This document shows, in pieces, positions 34,899 through 44,620 of a stretch of 64,000 bases of DNA. A program made the position numbers and the translations under genes. Numbering within the stretch: the first letter of the stretch is position 1; the number at the start of each line of letters is the position of its first letter. The notes beneath the pieces are model-generated. The model was not told where the DNA came from and did no database searches. It worked only from the letters and a program-made list of their open reading frames with translations. Origin of the DNA: Paraliobacillus salinarum (GTDB lineage: Bacteria > Bacillota > Bacilli > Bacillales > Amphibacillaceae); NCBI RefSeq assembly GCF_014083865.1, contig NZ_JACEFA010000008.1:1-64000 (forward strand), in the 5' to 3' direction.

Positions 34899-35984
34899 AT
34901 TAAAAGTATTACTATTTTTTTTAATAAAACTAACTATAAATAATAATAAAGGTATGAAAAAACCTACTATAATAGTTATTGGAACATATGTGGTATGATC
35001 AAAATCATAAAATGTACTATTGTAACCATTATATGCACACGAGAAAATTAAATAGGAAATTGGAATGGTCCATATTTTATCGTCCTTTGTTTTTGTTATA
35101 TGCTTTATCCCCTTCATCAAAACATATAATGAAGTACATATCTTAAAAAAATTGGTAAAAAACCAAATAAATGCACCAATTCCTTCTATTCGTTGTATAA
35201 ATGAAGCAATATTAATTTTTTGACCTAACACATAAATAGGATATGTATAATCTGAGGTTGGCTCAACACCTAACACCAAAATACATAATAGCGTGATGAA
35301 GGTAATCATTAAGCTTGCTGGTATTGACCCAATTAAGAAGTACTTATTTAATTTTTCTTTTTCATCTACATCATCCATGATCCCAAGAAGGATAACTAAT
35401 TCTAAAAAAGTAAAAGATAGAATGGAGATTCCTCCAAGGAAGAGATTAAGCTTATTTGATTTTAAAATAGGAAGTACATTTTCAATTCTTACTTCAGGTA
35501 ACACCATCACACATAACAAAATTAAGCTGAGAACAATGAATGGAAAAAAAACTTCTGCTGTTCGCGTCAATACTTCAATTCCACTCCGAACGGCAATAAC
35601 AGCCGTAGATATATTCATAAAGATGACCACAGTTGATGGTGTGCCTACTAAGATTTGCACCGAAATAAACTGTGTCACCGTCCACAAATTAGCACTAATA
35701 TTTAAAAATACATAACTCATAAAAATAAGAATGATTAGTAAACCTAATTTTTTGCCTAGTAATTTCTCAATGAGAGAATAGATATTGGTACCTTTGTTCT
35801 TTAAAAACAAGAGAGTATACATTAAAACAACAAATATACCAACAAAAGTCGTTACTAATACAATAATCCAAGCATTTTGCTCTCCATAATTTGCAGCAAC
35901 TGTTGGAATGAAAATAATCGACGTACCGATTAAATTCACAAAAGCTAACATTGCAAATTGTTTCACGCTAATTTTTTCTATCAT
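34890..35984 (-). CDS. Spore germination receptor B subunit (GerKB-like)
   Basis: 364 residues, about ten membrane helices, GerAB/amino-acid permease family. In the spore inner membrane B subunits bind the germinant. Fourth gene in the unit A-C-D-B. RBS GGTGATATAA. Germinant specificity cannot be deduced; the family name is positional only. Confidence 0.9.
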   Translation of the reverse strand: MIEKISVKQFAMLAFVNLIGTSIIFIPTVAANYGEQNAWIIVLVTTFVGIFVVLMYTLLFLKNKGTNIYSLIEKLLGKKLGLLIILIFMSYVFLNISANLWTVTQFISVQILVGTPSTVVIFMNISTAVIAVRSGIEVLTRTAEVFFPFIVLSLILLCVMVLPEVRIENVLPILKSNKLNLFLGGISILSFTFLELVILLGIMDDVDEKEKLNKYFLIGSIPASLMITFITLLCILVLGVEPTSDYTYPIYVLGQKINIASFIQRIEGIGAFIWFFTNFFKICTSLYVLMKGIKHITKTKDDKIWTIPISYLIFSCAYNGYNSTFYDFDHTTYVPITIIVGFFIPLLLFIVSFIKKNSNTFNKT

Positions 35985-36003
35985 TTATATCACCAGCTTA
36001 TTA

Positions 36004-36231
36004 TTATTGATTAAATAGATGCATGAAAGGGCTTGAAATTGGATGCATCGCCCAGATGTAAGCATCAACAATTCTAAAATCAATCACTTCTCCAATTTGC
36101 AACGTTAGTAGTGGTGCAACGACTACCATGCATACAGCAAAAATGTAACTTTCTTTCTTATTCTTTGTTGAGCGAATTCGCTTTAACTCTAAATAAAAGA
36201 TGAGGATAGAAAAAGCACCTAGATAAAACAT
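36004..36231 (-). CDS. Germination receptor D-subunit-like small membrane protein
   Basis: 75 residues with two membrane helices (FYLGAFSILIFYLEL; SYIFAVCMVVVAPLLTLQI). Small two-helix D subunits encoded with GerA-type receptors (as GerKD/GerUD) modulate germination in other Bacillus. Position between the C and B genes and size support this; sequence likeness is only general. Confidence 0.72.
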   Translation of the reverse strand: MFYLGAFSILIFYLELKRIRSTKNKKESYIFAVCMVVVAPLLTLQIGEVIDFRIVDAYIWAMHPISSPFMHLFNQ

Positions 36232-36239
36232 AATTGTTT

Positions 36240-37445
36240 TTAGTCCTCTTTTCGATTTTCCTTAATTTTATAGAAAAATGGTTTTTTAATTACACCAGAG
36301 TTCTCCAGATTAGCGGATACATTTATTTTTACAGGTAAGTCAATAAATTGCTCTGTCCAATCATCTTCCCATTCTTTCCATTTATCATAATTGTACTGCT
36401 TTATATTTTCACCAAACCCAAAAATATCAGCTTTCATTTCTTTCGCTCTATCTATGCTCAATTGGCACAGTTGCTTGATCTTAGTTTCAACAGCCGCTTC
36501 AATTTGTTTTACATCAGATTGATTTTCGATTCTAAAATTTGTATCTACATCTCCGACACTTATTTCACTTGAAATGTCTATATGCATTTCCGTTTTACCT
36601 TTATTATCTTTAAACTTAAGAGATGTATTACTCTTCTTAATTTCTAAAGCTAACAAGCCATCTTTTAATTTAACAGAGACTAATGAATTTTTTACTTCAT
36701 CTGTTATATAATTAAAACCTTTACTCTCTTCTTCATTCAGCCAACCGATTAATTGATCACTGTTAAAGACAGCCAGATGATCAATATACACCAATGCATC
36801 AGGAGATATCTTCTCTACATTTTCTAACCTTGATCCACTTTCCATATTTCCTTTCATATATGCTCCGGTAACAACGGCCTGTTTACTCTTACTAATTACC
36901 GTATTTATCAAATTATCTATATACATCAATTTACCGATTCCAAGGAAATCATGTGTTGCTTCGATACTGCTTATCACTTTATTTGCAGGTATTTTTTCTA
37001 AAGGCGTGAATATCGTCATCAATTGTTCAGCCGTACTTCCTCTTGCAACAATAACCATAAAGTCGGTTCTAAGCTCATGGTCTCGAACTAGAAAATCAAG
37101 TGAGTCTCCTATTCCTTCTTTTGCCACCTCTTCGCCATAAATAACAAGACGTAAATGACTAAGAAACACTTTTCTTGGAGTCACTTTTGTTAATTGTCGT
37201 AACGCTTCAAAAATTGTTTTGCCTGTCGCAGAATAATTACTAATTGCAGATTGTGTAGTAATATTAGTTCCACCAGCTATTTCATTTGGATTAAGCACTT
37301 GTAAAGTTACTTGAAATTCATCATCAATTTTATCTATTCCTAAAGTAGTCGCTAGAGTAATGTCTGTCAGTTCACGCGAGCTCCAACATCCAGTTAAAAT
37401 ACTCAATACAATAATTAACTGTACAAGTAATAACTTATTTCTCAT
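36240..37445 (-). CDS. Spore germination receptor C subunit lipoprotein (GerKC-like)
   Basis: About 401 residues. Lipoprotein signal ending LTGCWSSRELTD, the typical GerAC lipobox and following motif, then three-domain GerAC body. Anchored to the spore inner membrane by diacylglycerol. ATG at 37445 has AAAGAGG 9 bases upstream; an in-frame TTG lies nine bases earlier. Confidence 0.92.
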   Translation of the reverse strand: MRNKLLLVQLIIVLSILTGCWSSRELTDITLATTLGIDKIDDEFQVTLQVLNPNEIAGGTNITTQSAISNYSATGKTIFEALRQLTKVTPRKVFLSHLRLVIYGEEVAKEGIGDSLDFLVRDHELRTDFMVIVARGSTAEQLMTIFTPLEKIPANKVISSIEATHDFLGIGKLMYIDNLINTVISKSKQAVVTGAYMKGNMESGSRLENVEKISPDALVYIDHLAVFNSDQLIGWLNEEESKGFNYITDEVKNSLVSVKLKDGLLALEIKKSNTSLKFKDNKGKTEMHIDISSEISVGDVDTNFRIENQSDVKQIEAAVETKIKQLCQLSIDRAKEMKADIFGFGENIKQYNYDKWKEWEDDWTEQFIDLPVKINVSANLENSGVIKKPFFYKIKENRKED

Positions 37446-37463
37446 CTTATTCAACCTCTTTGT

Positions 37464-38951
37464 TTAATTAGGTTTTTTCTGTTTTGTTTTTTTCCATATA
37501 GGCAAGCGCAATAGCGTATCTGTTTGTGCCTCCTTATTAAAAGGAGCAATCGGGGTTAAATATGGCATCCCGAATGAACGTAATCCAACTAAATGCATGA
37601 CTATAAGAAGTAAACCAATGAATATACCAAACAATCCAAAGGTAGCCGCTAAGGTCATAAAACCAAATCGCAAAATTCGAATAGATATTCCAAAGTTATA
37701 ACTTGGAAACACAAAGCTTGATATCGCAGTCAAAGAAACGACAATAACCATCATTGCTGATACAATCCCAGCTTCCACAGTAGCTTGTCCTAAAACTAAC
37801 GCTCCGACGATGGAGATGGCTGATCCAATCGTGGTTGGTAAACGAATGCCCGCTTCTCGAAGTAACTCAAACGTAATCTCCATAAGAACGGCTTCACCAA
37901 AAGCTGGAAATGGTATTCCTTCTCGCTGAGCAGCTAAACTAATCAATAAAGTGGTAGGAATCATTTCTTGATGGAAAGTAGTTAATGCAATATAAATAGA
38001 CGGTGTCAATAATGAAAGAAACAAAGCTAATGTTCGAAGCCATCTTAATAAAGTTGCAATATCACTACGCTGATAGTAATCCTCTGGTGACTGCAAAAAA
38101 TGCTTAAATAATACCGGTACAAGTAATACATCGGGAGTTCCATCGACAAAAATAGCAATTCTCCCTTCTAAAATTCCAGCAGCAATCGCATCAGGTCGTT
38201 CTGTATTATATACTGTCGGGAAAGGTGTATAAGTTTCATCTTGAATAAACTCCTCAATATTTCCACTTTCTAAAATCGAGTTCACCTCAATTTTAGAGAG
38301 CCTTTCCTCAACCTCTGTTACTAAATCAGAACTAACAACGCCATTTAAGTAAGCATAAACAACTGTCGTATGTGTTTTTGAACCAATCACTTTCTTTTTC
38401 GACCATAAGTTTGGGTCTTTGATCCTTTTTCTTACTAATGCAACATTTGTATCTATTGACTCTGTAAAAGAATCTTTAGGACCTCTAACAACTTGCTGGG
38501 TGGTTGTTTGCTGCACACCTCTACTTGTCTGGTCTCCTTGTGTTTTAATTGAAAATCCACTCGTCTTGCCATCTATAAAGAAAACAGTATCACCATTTAA
38601 TATCGCTAGTATTAACTCTTCTATTGTTTGTAACTCTTCAGCAATCAAACTAAATTCCTGATAGATTGATTGTATATCTTTTGGTGTTTGAGCAACTTCT
38701 TGTTTCGTCTGTTCATCCATTTCAATCATTAAAGTTTCTAATACCATATTCTGAATAATTTTTTGATCTACTAAACCATTTATGTACAGAAGTACCATCG
38801 AAATCTGATTTTGTTTGTCTACAGATATTGTCCTACTCGTTATATCTGCACTTTCCCCCAAGGCTTGATATATTACTTGTTTATTTTCTGCTGCATTACT
38901 AGTTAAGTTTATGTTTTGTTTCTTGTCGCTTTTTTTTTGAAAAAAAGACAT
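37464..38951 (-). CDS. Spore germination receptor A subunit (GerKA-like)
   Basis: About 495 residues. A soluble N-terminal region, then the conserved GerAA core (RPDAIAAGILEGRIAIFVDG, ALTTFHQEMIPTTLL, PFPAFGEAVLMEITFELLREAG) and five to six membrane helices. It begins the operon. ATG at 38951 has GAGG 9 bases upstream; earlier starts at 38960 and 38966 are in frame. Confidence 0.94.
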   Translation of the reverse strand: MSFFQKKSDKKQNINLTSNAAENKQVIYQALGESADITSRTISVDKQNQISMVLLYINGLVDQKIIQNMVLETLMIEMDEQTKQEVAQTPKDIQSIYQEFSLIAEELQTIEELILAILNGDTVFFIDGKTSGFSIKTQGDQTSRGVQQTTTQQVVRGPKDSFTESIDTNVALVRKRIKDPNLWSKKKVIGSKTHTTVVYAYLNGVVSSDLVTEVEERLSKIEVNSILESGNIEEFIQDETYTPFPTVYNTERPDAIAAGILEGRIAIFVDGTPDVLLVPVLFKHFLQSPEDYYQRSDIATLLRWLRTLALFLSLLTPSIYIALTTFHQEMIPTTLLISLAAQREGIPFPAFGEAVLMEITFELLREAGIRLPTTIGSAISIVGALVLGQATVEAGIVSAMMVIVVSLTAISSFVFPSYNFGISIRILRFGFMTLAATFGLFGIFIGLLLIVMHLVGLRSFGMPYLTPIAPFNKEAQTDTLLRLPIWKKTKQKKPN

Positions 38952-39054
38952 CGTATACATCCTCAATGTGAATTTTATAAAGGTACTGTAGTAGATGTAG
39001 TTTATACAAATTGTTTTTTTTTATACTTTTGCATTGTACCATTGCATTTATTTC

Positions 39055-39074
39055 ATTCATATTATAATATGAAT
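39055..39074. promoter_or_regulatory. 20-bp perfect palindrome upstream of czcD
   Basis: ATTCATATTATAATATGAAT, a perfect palindrome 31-50 bases before the czcD start, containing a TATAAT. A further ATGAACATATGAATT follows (39078-39092). Repeated ATGAA/TTCAT blocks resemble operators of ArsR/CzrA repressors. Most likely the CzrA site of this operon. Confidence 0.55.
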
Positions 39075-39104
39075 ACATGAACATATGAATTGGAGTGAGA
39101 TTTC

Positions 39105-40019
39105 ATGGGACACAATCATGGACATTCACATGATCACCATCATTCGCATCAAGCTAATAAAAAAGCTTTACTATTAAGTTTTATATTAATTGCTAGCTTT
39201 ATGGTGGTTGAAGTGATCGGTGGATTATTAACGAATAGTTTAGCTTTATTATCTGATGCTGGACATATGCTAAGTGATGCTGCCGCATTAGGCTTAAGTT
39301 TATTGGCTTTTACTTTTGGAGAAAGAGCCGCATCAGCAGCTAAAACATATGGCTATAAACGATTTGAAATATTAGCAGCTTTTCTAAATGGATTAACATT
39401 GCTAGTCATTTCTCTTTATATTTTCTGGGAGGCTTATAATCGTTTTACAAATCCTCCTTCTGTTGATGGAATGATGATGGTCATTGCAATTATTGGATTA
39501 ATTGTAAATATACTTGTTGCATGGATTTTGATGCGCGGGGATACAGAGGATAACTTAAATTTACGTAGTGCTTTATTACACGTTCTAGGCGACTTGTTAG
39601 GTTCTGTCGGGGCAATTATTGCTGGGGTTCTAATTCTTCTATTTGATTGGAATATCGCTGATCCAATTGCTAGTGTTATAGTTGCTATTTTAATATTAGT
39701 CAGCGGTTGGCGAATCACACGCGATTCTATTCATGTTTTAATGGAAGGAAAACCAGAGAATATTGATGTGGAAGAAGTTAAACATCAGTTACTATCACTA
39801 GAAGGTGTTCAGCAAGTGCATGACCTACATGTGTGGTCTATTACATCAGATTTCCCTGCTTTAAGCTGTCACTTAATTGTAAAGCAAGAGGTAAATCGAG
39901 ATAGTCTATTACAAGAGGCATCAAACGTTTTGCATACTCAATTTAGTTTAAATCATACTACGATTCAGATTGAAGGGGAAGGAACAGCTATTATTGATCA
40001 TGAGAATTGTTGTAATTAA
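39105..40019 (+). CDS. czcD: Zinc/cadmium/cobalt exporter CzcD
   Basis: 304 residues, CDF family. The His-rich start (GHNHGHSHDHHHSHQ), the LLSDAGHMLSDAAAL and HVLGDLLGSVG motifs (His-x3-Asp, Zn type) and a C-terminal cytoplasmic domain identify a zinc exporter. Exports Zn, Cd or Co by proton exchange. Followed after 17 bases by its ArsR-type regulator, as in Staphylococcus czr operons. Confidence 0.95.
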   Translation: MGHNHGHSHDHHHSHQANKKALLLSFILIASFMVVEVIGGLLTNSLALLSDAGHMLSDAAALGLSLLAFTFGERAASAAKTYGYKRFEILAAFLNGLTLLVISLYIFWEAYNRFTNPPSVDGMMMVIAIIGLIVNILVAWILMRGDTEDNLNLRSALLHVLGDLLGSVGAIIAGVLILLFDWNIADPIASVIVAILILVSGWRITRDSIHVLMEGKPENIDVEEVKHQLLSLEGVQQVHDLHVWSITSDFPALSCHLIVKQEVNRDSLLQEASNVLHTQFSLNHTTIQIEGEGTAIIDHENCCN

Positions 40020-40036
40020 GAAGGAGACGATAGTGG

Positions 40037-40345
40037 ATGAATAAAAAAAATTATGAACCTATTGATGAAGAAACATTATTTCTCGTATCTCAAACATTCA
40101 AAGCACTTTCTGATCCTACAAGAATTCGAATCCTTCATTTATTATTTGAAAAAGAGTGCTCTGTGACAGAAATATCTAATTGTCTGGAATTGAAACAATC
40201 GAACGTATCACACCAATTAAGATTTTTGAAACAGTTAAGACTAGTAAAATATAGACGTGATGGAAAAACATTATACTATTCACATGATGATGAGCACGTT
40301 ATCAATGTACTTGAACAAATGATTCATCATACAAGACACCATTAA
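40037..40345 (+). CDS. czrA: ArsR/SmtB-family metal sensor CzrA
   Basis: 102 residues, winged helix. The recognition helix ([20 protein letters not shown]) is typical; the alpha5 metal site is visible near the C-terminus ([20 protein letters not shown]), with Asp, His, His and His spaced as in CzrA/SmtB zinc sensors. It represses czcD until zinc binds. RBS AGGAGACG. Confidence 0.94.
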   Translation: MNKKNYEPIDEETLFLVSQTFKALSDPTRIRILHLLFEKECSVTEISNCLELKQSNVSHQLRFLKQLRLVKYRRDGKTLYYSHDDEHVINVLEQMIHHTRHH

Positions 40346-40364
40346 TGAATTTGTAACCAGTATG

Positions 40365-40410
40365 AATCCGCATGACTAAAAATTTTAATTTAGAGTCATG
40401 CGGATTTTTC
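40365..40410. terminator. Bidirectional terminator between czrA and spoVR
   Basis: AATCCGCATGACT pairs perfectly with AGTCATGCGGATT, 16-base loop, then TTTTC and a run of T. It covers the last codons of spoVR. Confidence 0.9.
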
Positions 40411-41679
40411 TTTTTTTATTACTCGAGTACCATTAAACATAAAAATCATTGATTTATTCTCTATTATAGTTTCTACATATACATTCTTTCCCCATAACTG
40501 ATAAATATAAGGTAACGTTCTTTCTAATTGATAGATATCCAATTCCATTCCCTCATAATGATGCACCAAGTACAGTTCACCGTTATTTAAGTAATCACCG
40601 CTATGTACAGTTAAATAAGGAACCCCACCATTTATTAGATTCTTAATTAATTGATTCTTTACATCTGCCCCATCTGTATGAATGATTTTATATTCTTTTT
40701 CTTGTTTTCGGTATACATATAAATTCTCACGTGCAATCAATTCTTCTGACAAATAATTCCTAAAAAACGAAACATCATTCTCTATCTCTCTTACTTCAAA
40801 TATTTTTTCTTGACCTGAAAAAGGTGAGATACCTGCTTTCCTCATATACTCTGTTGGGTAATCAAACCGTTTTTCTATATCTTCAAACAATTTTACACCT
40901 ATATGATATGGATTTATTTTTGTTTTTGATGTTTTCAAAATGGCTGCATGTAGTTTGGCGAATTCAATTACTTCCTCTGTTTCTAATTCTAGTTCACGCA
41001 TAATTCGCTGATGCCAAAAGGTCGCCCAACCTTCATTAATGATTTTTGTTTCTAGCTGTGGCCAAAAATATAACATTTCTTCTCTAAGCATAGTAATTAT
41101 ATCTCTTTGCCATTCTTGTAGATTTTCACTGTATATTCCAATGAATAAAAGCAAATCTTCTTTAAGATCGTCGTGATCTCTTTGATTCGTGTCTATCTGA
41201 TCTTGTATAGATAATACAGCATCTAAAAACGCTTCTACTTGTTGTTTACCAAACTGTTTTTCATATGAATCTATTCGATCTGCAGCAAAAGACATATAAT
41301 CATTCATATCCTTTCTCGTTCGTGAGAAATAAAGATTATTTTTAAAAAAATCTGAATGCGCCAAGACATGTGCAACAATCAATTTATTTTGAATCAAGCT
41401 ATTAGAATGTAAGAGAAATGCGTAACATGGATCAGAATTAATGACAAGTTCATATATTTTGCTCAAGCCAAGGTCATTTTGAAGCTTCATCAACTCAAAT
41501 TGCTTGCCGAAACTCCAATGAGAGAATCTTGTTGGCATACCATAAGCTCCAAAAGTATAAAGAATATCAGGTGGGCATATTTCATAGCGCATAGAAAAAA
41601 AATCAAGCCCAAACCCTTTTGCAATCTCGGTGATCTCTTCAATTGATCTTTTCAATTGATTTAGATCGCTTCGCTTCAT
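40396..41679 (-). CDS. spoVR: SpoVR family protein
   Basis: 427 residues of the SpoVR/YcgB family ([56 protein letters not shown]). Needed for normal spore cortex or coat in Bacillus; in other bacteria it is linked to the PrkA and YhbH (YeaG/YeaH) proteins, both encoded 17 kb away here. ATG at 41679 is preferred (GAGGTG upstream) to a GTG 9 bases earlier. Biochemistry unknown. Confidence 0.94.
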   Translation of the reverse strand: MKRSDLNQLKRSIEEITEIAKGFGLDFFSMRYEICPPDILYTFGAYGMPTRFSHWSFGKQFELMKLQNDLGLSKIYELVINSDPCYAFLLHSNSLIQNKLIVAHVLAHSDFFKNNLYFSRTRKDMNDYMSFAADRIDSYEKQFGKQQVEAFLDAVLSIQDQIDTNQRDHDDLKEDLLLFIGIYSENLQEWQRDIITMLREEMLYFWPQLETKIINEGWATFWHQRIMRELELETEEVIEFAKLHAAILKTSKTKINPYHIGVKLFEDIEKRFDYPTEYMRKAGISPFSGQEKIFEVREIENDVSFFRNYLSEELIARENLYVYRKQEKEYKIIHTDGADVKNQLIKNLINGGVPYLTVHSGDYLNNGELYLVHHYEGMELDIYQLERTLPYIYQLWGKNVYVETIIENKSMIFMFNGTRVIKKEKSA

Positions 41680-41766
41680 TCGAATCACCTCATATATAGA
41701 ATCATTCCAGTATATGAGAAGTACATTCGAATCATGAAAAAGGTTAGACTTGATTCATTTTATTTT

Positions 41767-42027
41767 TTATCGACTTTTAACTAAGAGATTTACTGCTTCA
41801 TTTACATATTCAGCAGTATCTTCACCTTCATCCTCTGCCCGTTTAACACAAGTAACTAAATTGGAACTAACGACAACTCCCATGGTTCGGTCCATTGCTG
41901 TACGGACCGCAGACATTTGAGTAATCACATCTTTGCAATCAGTACCATCTTCCATCATCTTTAGAATACCGCGAAGTTGGCCTTCCATACGTTTTACTCT
42001 ATTTTTCATTTGTTGGGTGTATTCCAT
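41767..42027 (-). CDS. cstR: CsoR-family persulfide sensor, CstR-like
   Basis: 86 residues. MEEGTDCKDVITQ and SSNLVTCVKRA give the two conserved cysteines; the CsoR copper histidine is replaced (N in SSNLV), the CstR pattern. The NEAVNLLVKS ending is also CstR-like. CstR proteins sense per- and polysulfides and derepress sulfide detoxification genes. ATG at 42027 follows GGAGGTGAG. Confidence 0.88.
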   Translation of the reverse strand: MEYTQQMKNRVKRMEGQLRGILKMMEDGTDCKDVITQMSAVRTAMDRTMGVVVSSNLVTCVKRAEDEGEDTAEYVNEAVNLLVKSR

Positions 42028-42053
42028 CAAACTCACCTCCAGTTCATTATCAC

Positions 42054-42419
42054 TTATGCAACATCCTTTAATTTCCCATGACAGCCACAACCTGTTATTG
42101 TATATCCCATCACTTCAAAGCCTTTTTGTTTTAACATACGGATCGCTAAGTTTCGTTCTATTTTATCTGACGCTATTAAATAAATTTGCTTTGAGGGAAT
42201 TTGCGTATAGTGTCTTTTTAAATACGCAACCGGTAAAGAAACTGCGTCGGTTATTGCGTTTTTTGATGATGTATTATAATCTCTAATATCTAATTTAACT
42301 TTTTTTGTTTCATTACTTAATTGATTCATATCTATGCATGGTATTCCTTTAATTGGATAATAACGCACATAAATCATATAAGTCATCGCAGCTAATAAAA
42401 AGAGTGAAAAAAAGAACAT
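42054..42419 (-). CDS. Membrane-anchored rhodanese-like protein lacking the catalytic cysteine
   Basis: 121 residues. N-terminal helix (FFFSLFLLAAMTYMIYV), then a rhodanese-like fold (VKLDIRDYNTSSKN, IYLIASDKIERNLAIRML). The usual Cys after the fourth strand is an Ala (YLIASDK), so thiosulfate-type sulfur transfer is unlikely. A C-terminal GCGCHGK could bind metal or sulfur. It precedes cstR by 27 bases. Promoter and operator are upstream. Confidence 0.82.
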   Translation of the reverse strand: MFFFSLFLLAAMTYMIYVRYYPIKGIPCIDMNQLSNETKKVKLDIRDYNTSSKNAITDAVSLPVAYLKRHYTQIPSKQIYLIASDKIERNLAIRMLKQKGFEVMGYTITGCGCHGKLKDVA

Positions 42420-42451
42420 AGGTTACCTCCAAACTATCTGTTTACAAGTAT

Positions 42452-42480
42452 ATTTTATACCCGTATCGGTATATAGTCAA
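42452..42480 (-). promoter_or_regulatory. Promoter with CsoR/CstR-type operator
   Basis: Minus strand TTGACT (42475-42480), 17-base spacer, TAAAAT (42452-42457). The spacer holds TATACCGATACGGGTATA (42456-42473), an inverted repeat of TATACC/GGTATA similar to known CstR/CsoR sites. It should drive the rhodanese-cstR pair and be repressed by CstR. Confidence 0.75.
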
Positions 42481-42546
42481 CTAAAATGTACAAGTGACTT
42501 ATCCTATGTCGCTTCTATCTATGGATAAATATAATTGGAGCATCTT

Positions 42547-43920
42547 TTATTTGTTTTCATTTAAAGACTGCCAGTAATAAACGAGCGTTTCCATCCCTTT
42601 TTGAAAATTTTCTAAAGGAAAGCTTTCATTCGGTGAATGCAAACGATCATTAGGTGTACCAAAACCTAACAATACAATTGGCATGTTGTAAATTGTATCA
42701 ATCCACTCTACCACTGGAATAGAACCGCCCATTCGTACGAATACAGTTTCTTTACCAAATGCTTTTGTATAGCTTTCTGCAGCTTTCTTTATTAGCACAT
42801 GATCAGGATCTACCTTATAAGCTTTTGCAGATAGTGGTTCTTTCTTTATATCTAACTTCACACCCGCAGGGGTATGTTCTTCTATATGTTTAATGACCAA
42901 ATCTTGTATATGTTCAGGCTCTTGACCTGGAACGAGTCGACAAGTAATTTTAGCTGTTGCGGTTGAAGGAATAATCGTTTTTGTTCCTTCACCTTGATAA
43001 CCACTATACACGCCATTAATTTCTAATGTTGGACGTGCCATCGTATGCTCTTTTGCTGTGAATCCCTTTTCTGAAACCGTCTTTGTAACACCAGTAGTTG
43101 CTTTAAAGTCTTCACCGGGCACATCAGCGATTAATTCACGTTCTACTTCGCTTAACGGATCTACTTGATCATAAAAACCATCAACTTGAACAACTTCATC
43201 TTTATCCTTTAAAGAAGATAATACATGTGCCATAGCCATTGCTGGATTTCGAACAGCTCCTCCATAAATACCTGAATGAAGATCACTTGAAGGTCCATGT
43301 ATTGTAAATTCTAAACCAGTAAACCCTTTAAGGCCATAAAGAATGGTCGGTTGATTCTCTGCTACCATTCCAGAGTCAGATATGACAGCGAAATCAGCCT
43401 GAAATTGTTCTTTCTTCTCTTCAAGTACGGCATATAAATTTTCGCTTCCGATCTCCTCTTCTCCTTCAATACAAACCTTCACATTAATCGGTAGTTTACC
43501 GTCCATTTCCATAAATGCTTCAAAAACGGCTAAGTGCATAAATACTTGTCCCTTATCATCACTTGCACCTCTAGCATATAATCTCCCATCTCGTTGTTCC
43601 GGTTTAAATGGTTCACTAGTCCACAATTCCAATGGATCTGCTGGTTGGACATCATAATGACCATATAATAAAACAGTAGGTGCGTTCTCTCCTGCTCCAA
43701 GCCATTCAGCGTACACAAGTGGATGCCCACCTGTAGATTGAACCTCTACTTTTTCAAATCCAATACGATCTAGATACTCCCTCACAAAATTTGCTGCTTT
43801 TTTTACATCCTCATTACTATTTGGATCAGTACTCACACTAGGAATCGATAAAAAATCATTTAACACTTCAAGATATTCCTCTTGATGCTCATTTAAATAG
43901 TTAATCACTTTGTTTGACAT
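42547..43920 (-). CDS. M20-family metallopeptidase (dipeptidase)
   Basis: 457 residues. Two-zinc motifs in order: LYGHYDVQP, GASDDKGQ, CIEGEEEIGSE, ISDSGM and the histidine in DRLHSPNES. This is the carnosinase/dipeptidase-like branch of peptidase family M20. It lies alone between cstR and luxS. Substrate not determinable. Confidence 0.9.
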   Translation of the reverse strand: MSNKVINYLNEHQEEYLEVLNDFLSIPSVSTDPNSNEDVKKAANFVREYLDRIGFEKVEVQSTGGHPLVYAEWLGAGENAPTVLLYGHYDVQPADPLELWTSEPFKPEQRDGRLYARGASDDKGQVFMHLAVFEAFMEMDGKLPINVKVCIEGEEEIGSENLYAVLEEKKEQFQADFAVISDSGMVAENQPTILYGLKGFTGLEFTIHGPSSDLHSGIYGGAVRNPAMAMAHVLSSLKDKDEVVQVDGFYDQVDPLSEVERELIADVPGEDFKATTGVTKTVSEKGFTAKEHTMARPTLEINGVYSGYQGEGTKTIIPSTATAKITCRLVPGQEPEHIQDLVIKHIEEHTPAGVKLDIKKEPLSAKAYKVDPDHVLIKKAAESYTKAFGKETVFVRMGGSIPVVEWIDTIYNMPIVLLGFGTPNDRLHSPNESFPLENFQKGMETLVYYWQSLNENK

Positions 43921-43980
43921 TATTTATTCCCTATCCTCTCTATTTCTTTAATTTATACGTATATGTATTTTTAAATAAAA

Positions 43981-44003
43981 AAGAGCAGAAAGCTACTGCC
44001 CTT
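43981..44003 (-). terminator. luxS terminator
   Basis: Minus-strand AAGGGCAG pairs with CTGCTCTT and runs into a T tract. Confidence 0.85.
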
Positions 44004-44011
44004 ATAAATAC

Positions 44012-44479
44012 TTATTCAGCAAATACAATATGCCATTGATCTTTGTGCTCTAGCATATTAGTTGCAATTTGTTTTGCTCCATCAAGACTATGGTTGGCAG
44101 CCCATCCACATTGAACTTCATTACAGGCTGGAACCTCTGTTGCATCTAATACATCATGAAGCGTTTTATCTAACGCATCAATAATCGCATCATAGCTATC
44201 ATTGTTTAAAATTTGCAAATAAAATCCTGTCTGGCAACCCATTGGTCCAATATCTAAAATATTATCTATATGATTACGTATATTCTCAGCCATTAAATGC
44301 TCTATAGAATGTAGACCAGGCATATCCATATGTGCTTTATTTGGCTGACAAAAACGAACATCATACTTATAAACCTTATCGCCATGCTGTCCAGTAGTTA
44401 CACCTACCAGGCGAACATATGGCGCTTGTACTTTTGTGTGGTCTAAATTAAAGCTTTCAACATTCATTTTTTTTGCCAT
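44012..44479 (-). CDS. luxS: S-ribosylhomocysteine lyase LuxS
   Basis: 155 residues. The metal site HSIEH and the cysteine in the [14 protein letters not shown] segment are present. It converts S-ribosylhomocysteine into homocysteine and the autoinducer-2 precursor. Standing alone. No S-box leader seen. Confidence 0.97.
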   Translation of the reverse strand: MAKKMNVESFNLDHTKVQAPYVRLVGVTTGQHGDKVYKYDVRFCQPNKAHMDMPGLHSIEHLMAENIRNHIDNILDIGPMGCQTGFYLQILNNDSYDAIIDALDKTLHDVLDATEVPACNEVQCGWAANHSLDGAKQIATNMLEHKDQWHIVFAE

Positions 44480-44591
44480 TATCTATTCTCCCTTATTAAA
44501 AATTTATTATCTGTACGACAATTTTAAAGAGTATTCATTCACATAATATTAAGATAACATATTTTTATAATTGCTAAAAGCAAGAAGAAAA

Positions 44592-44613
44592 GCGACTGTC
44601 GATAGACAGTCGC
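44592..44613 (-). terminator. Terminator of the YhcN/YlaJ gene
   Basis: GCGACTGTC pairs perfectly with GACAGTCGC, then TTTTC on the minus strand. Confidence 0.88.
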
Positions 44614-44620
44614 ACAATAA

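Noticed and set aside
35293-35715. Plus-strand ORF of 140 codons opposite gerKB
   Set aside because: The gerKB frame explains the region; the antisense frame has no family features or start signal.
39434-39718. Minus-strand ORF of 94 codons within czcD
   Set aside because: Shadow of czcD; no start signal and no recognisable protein features.
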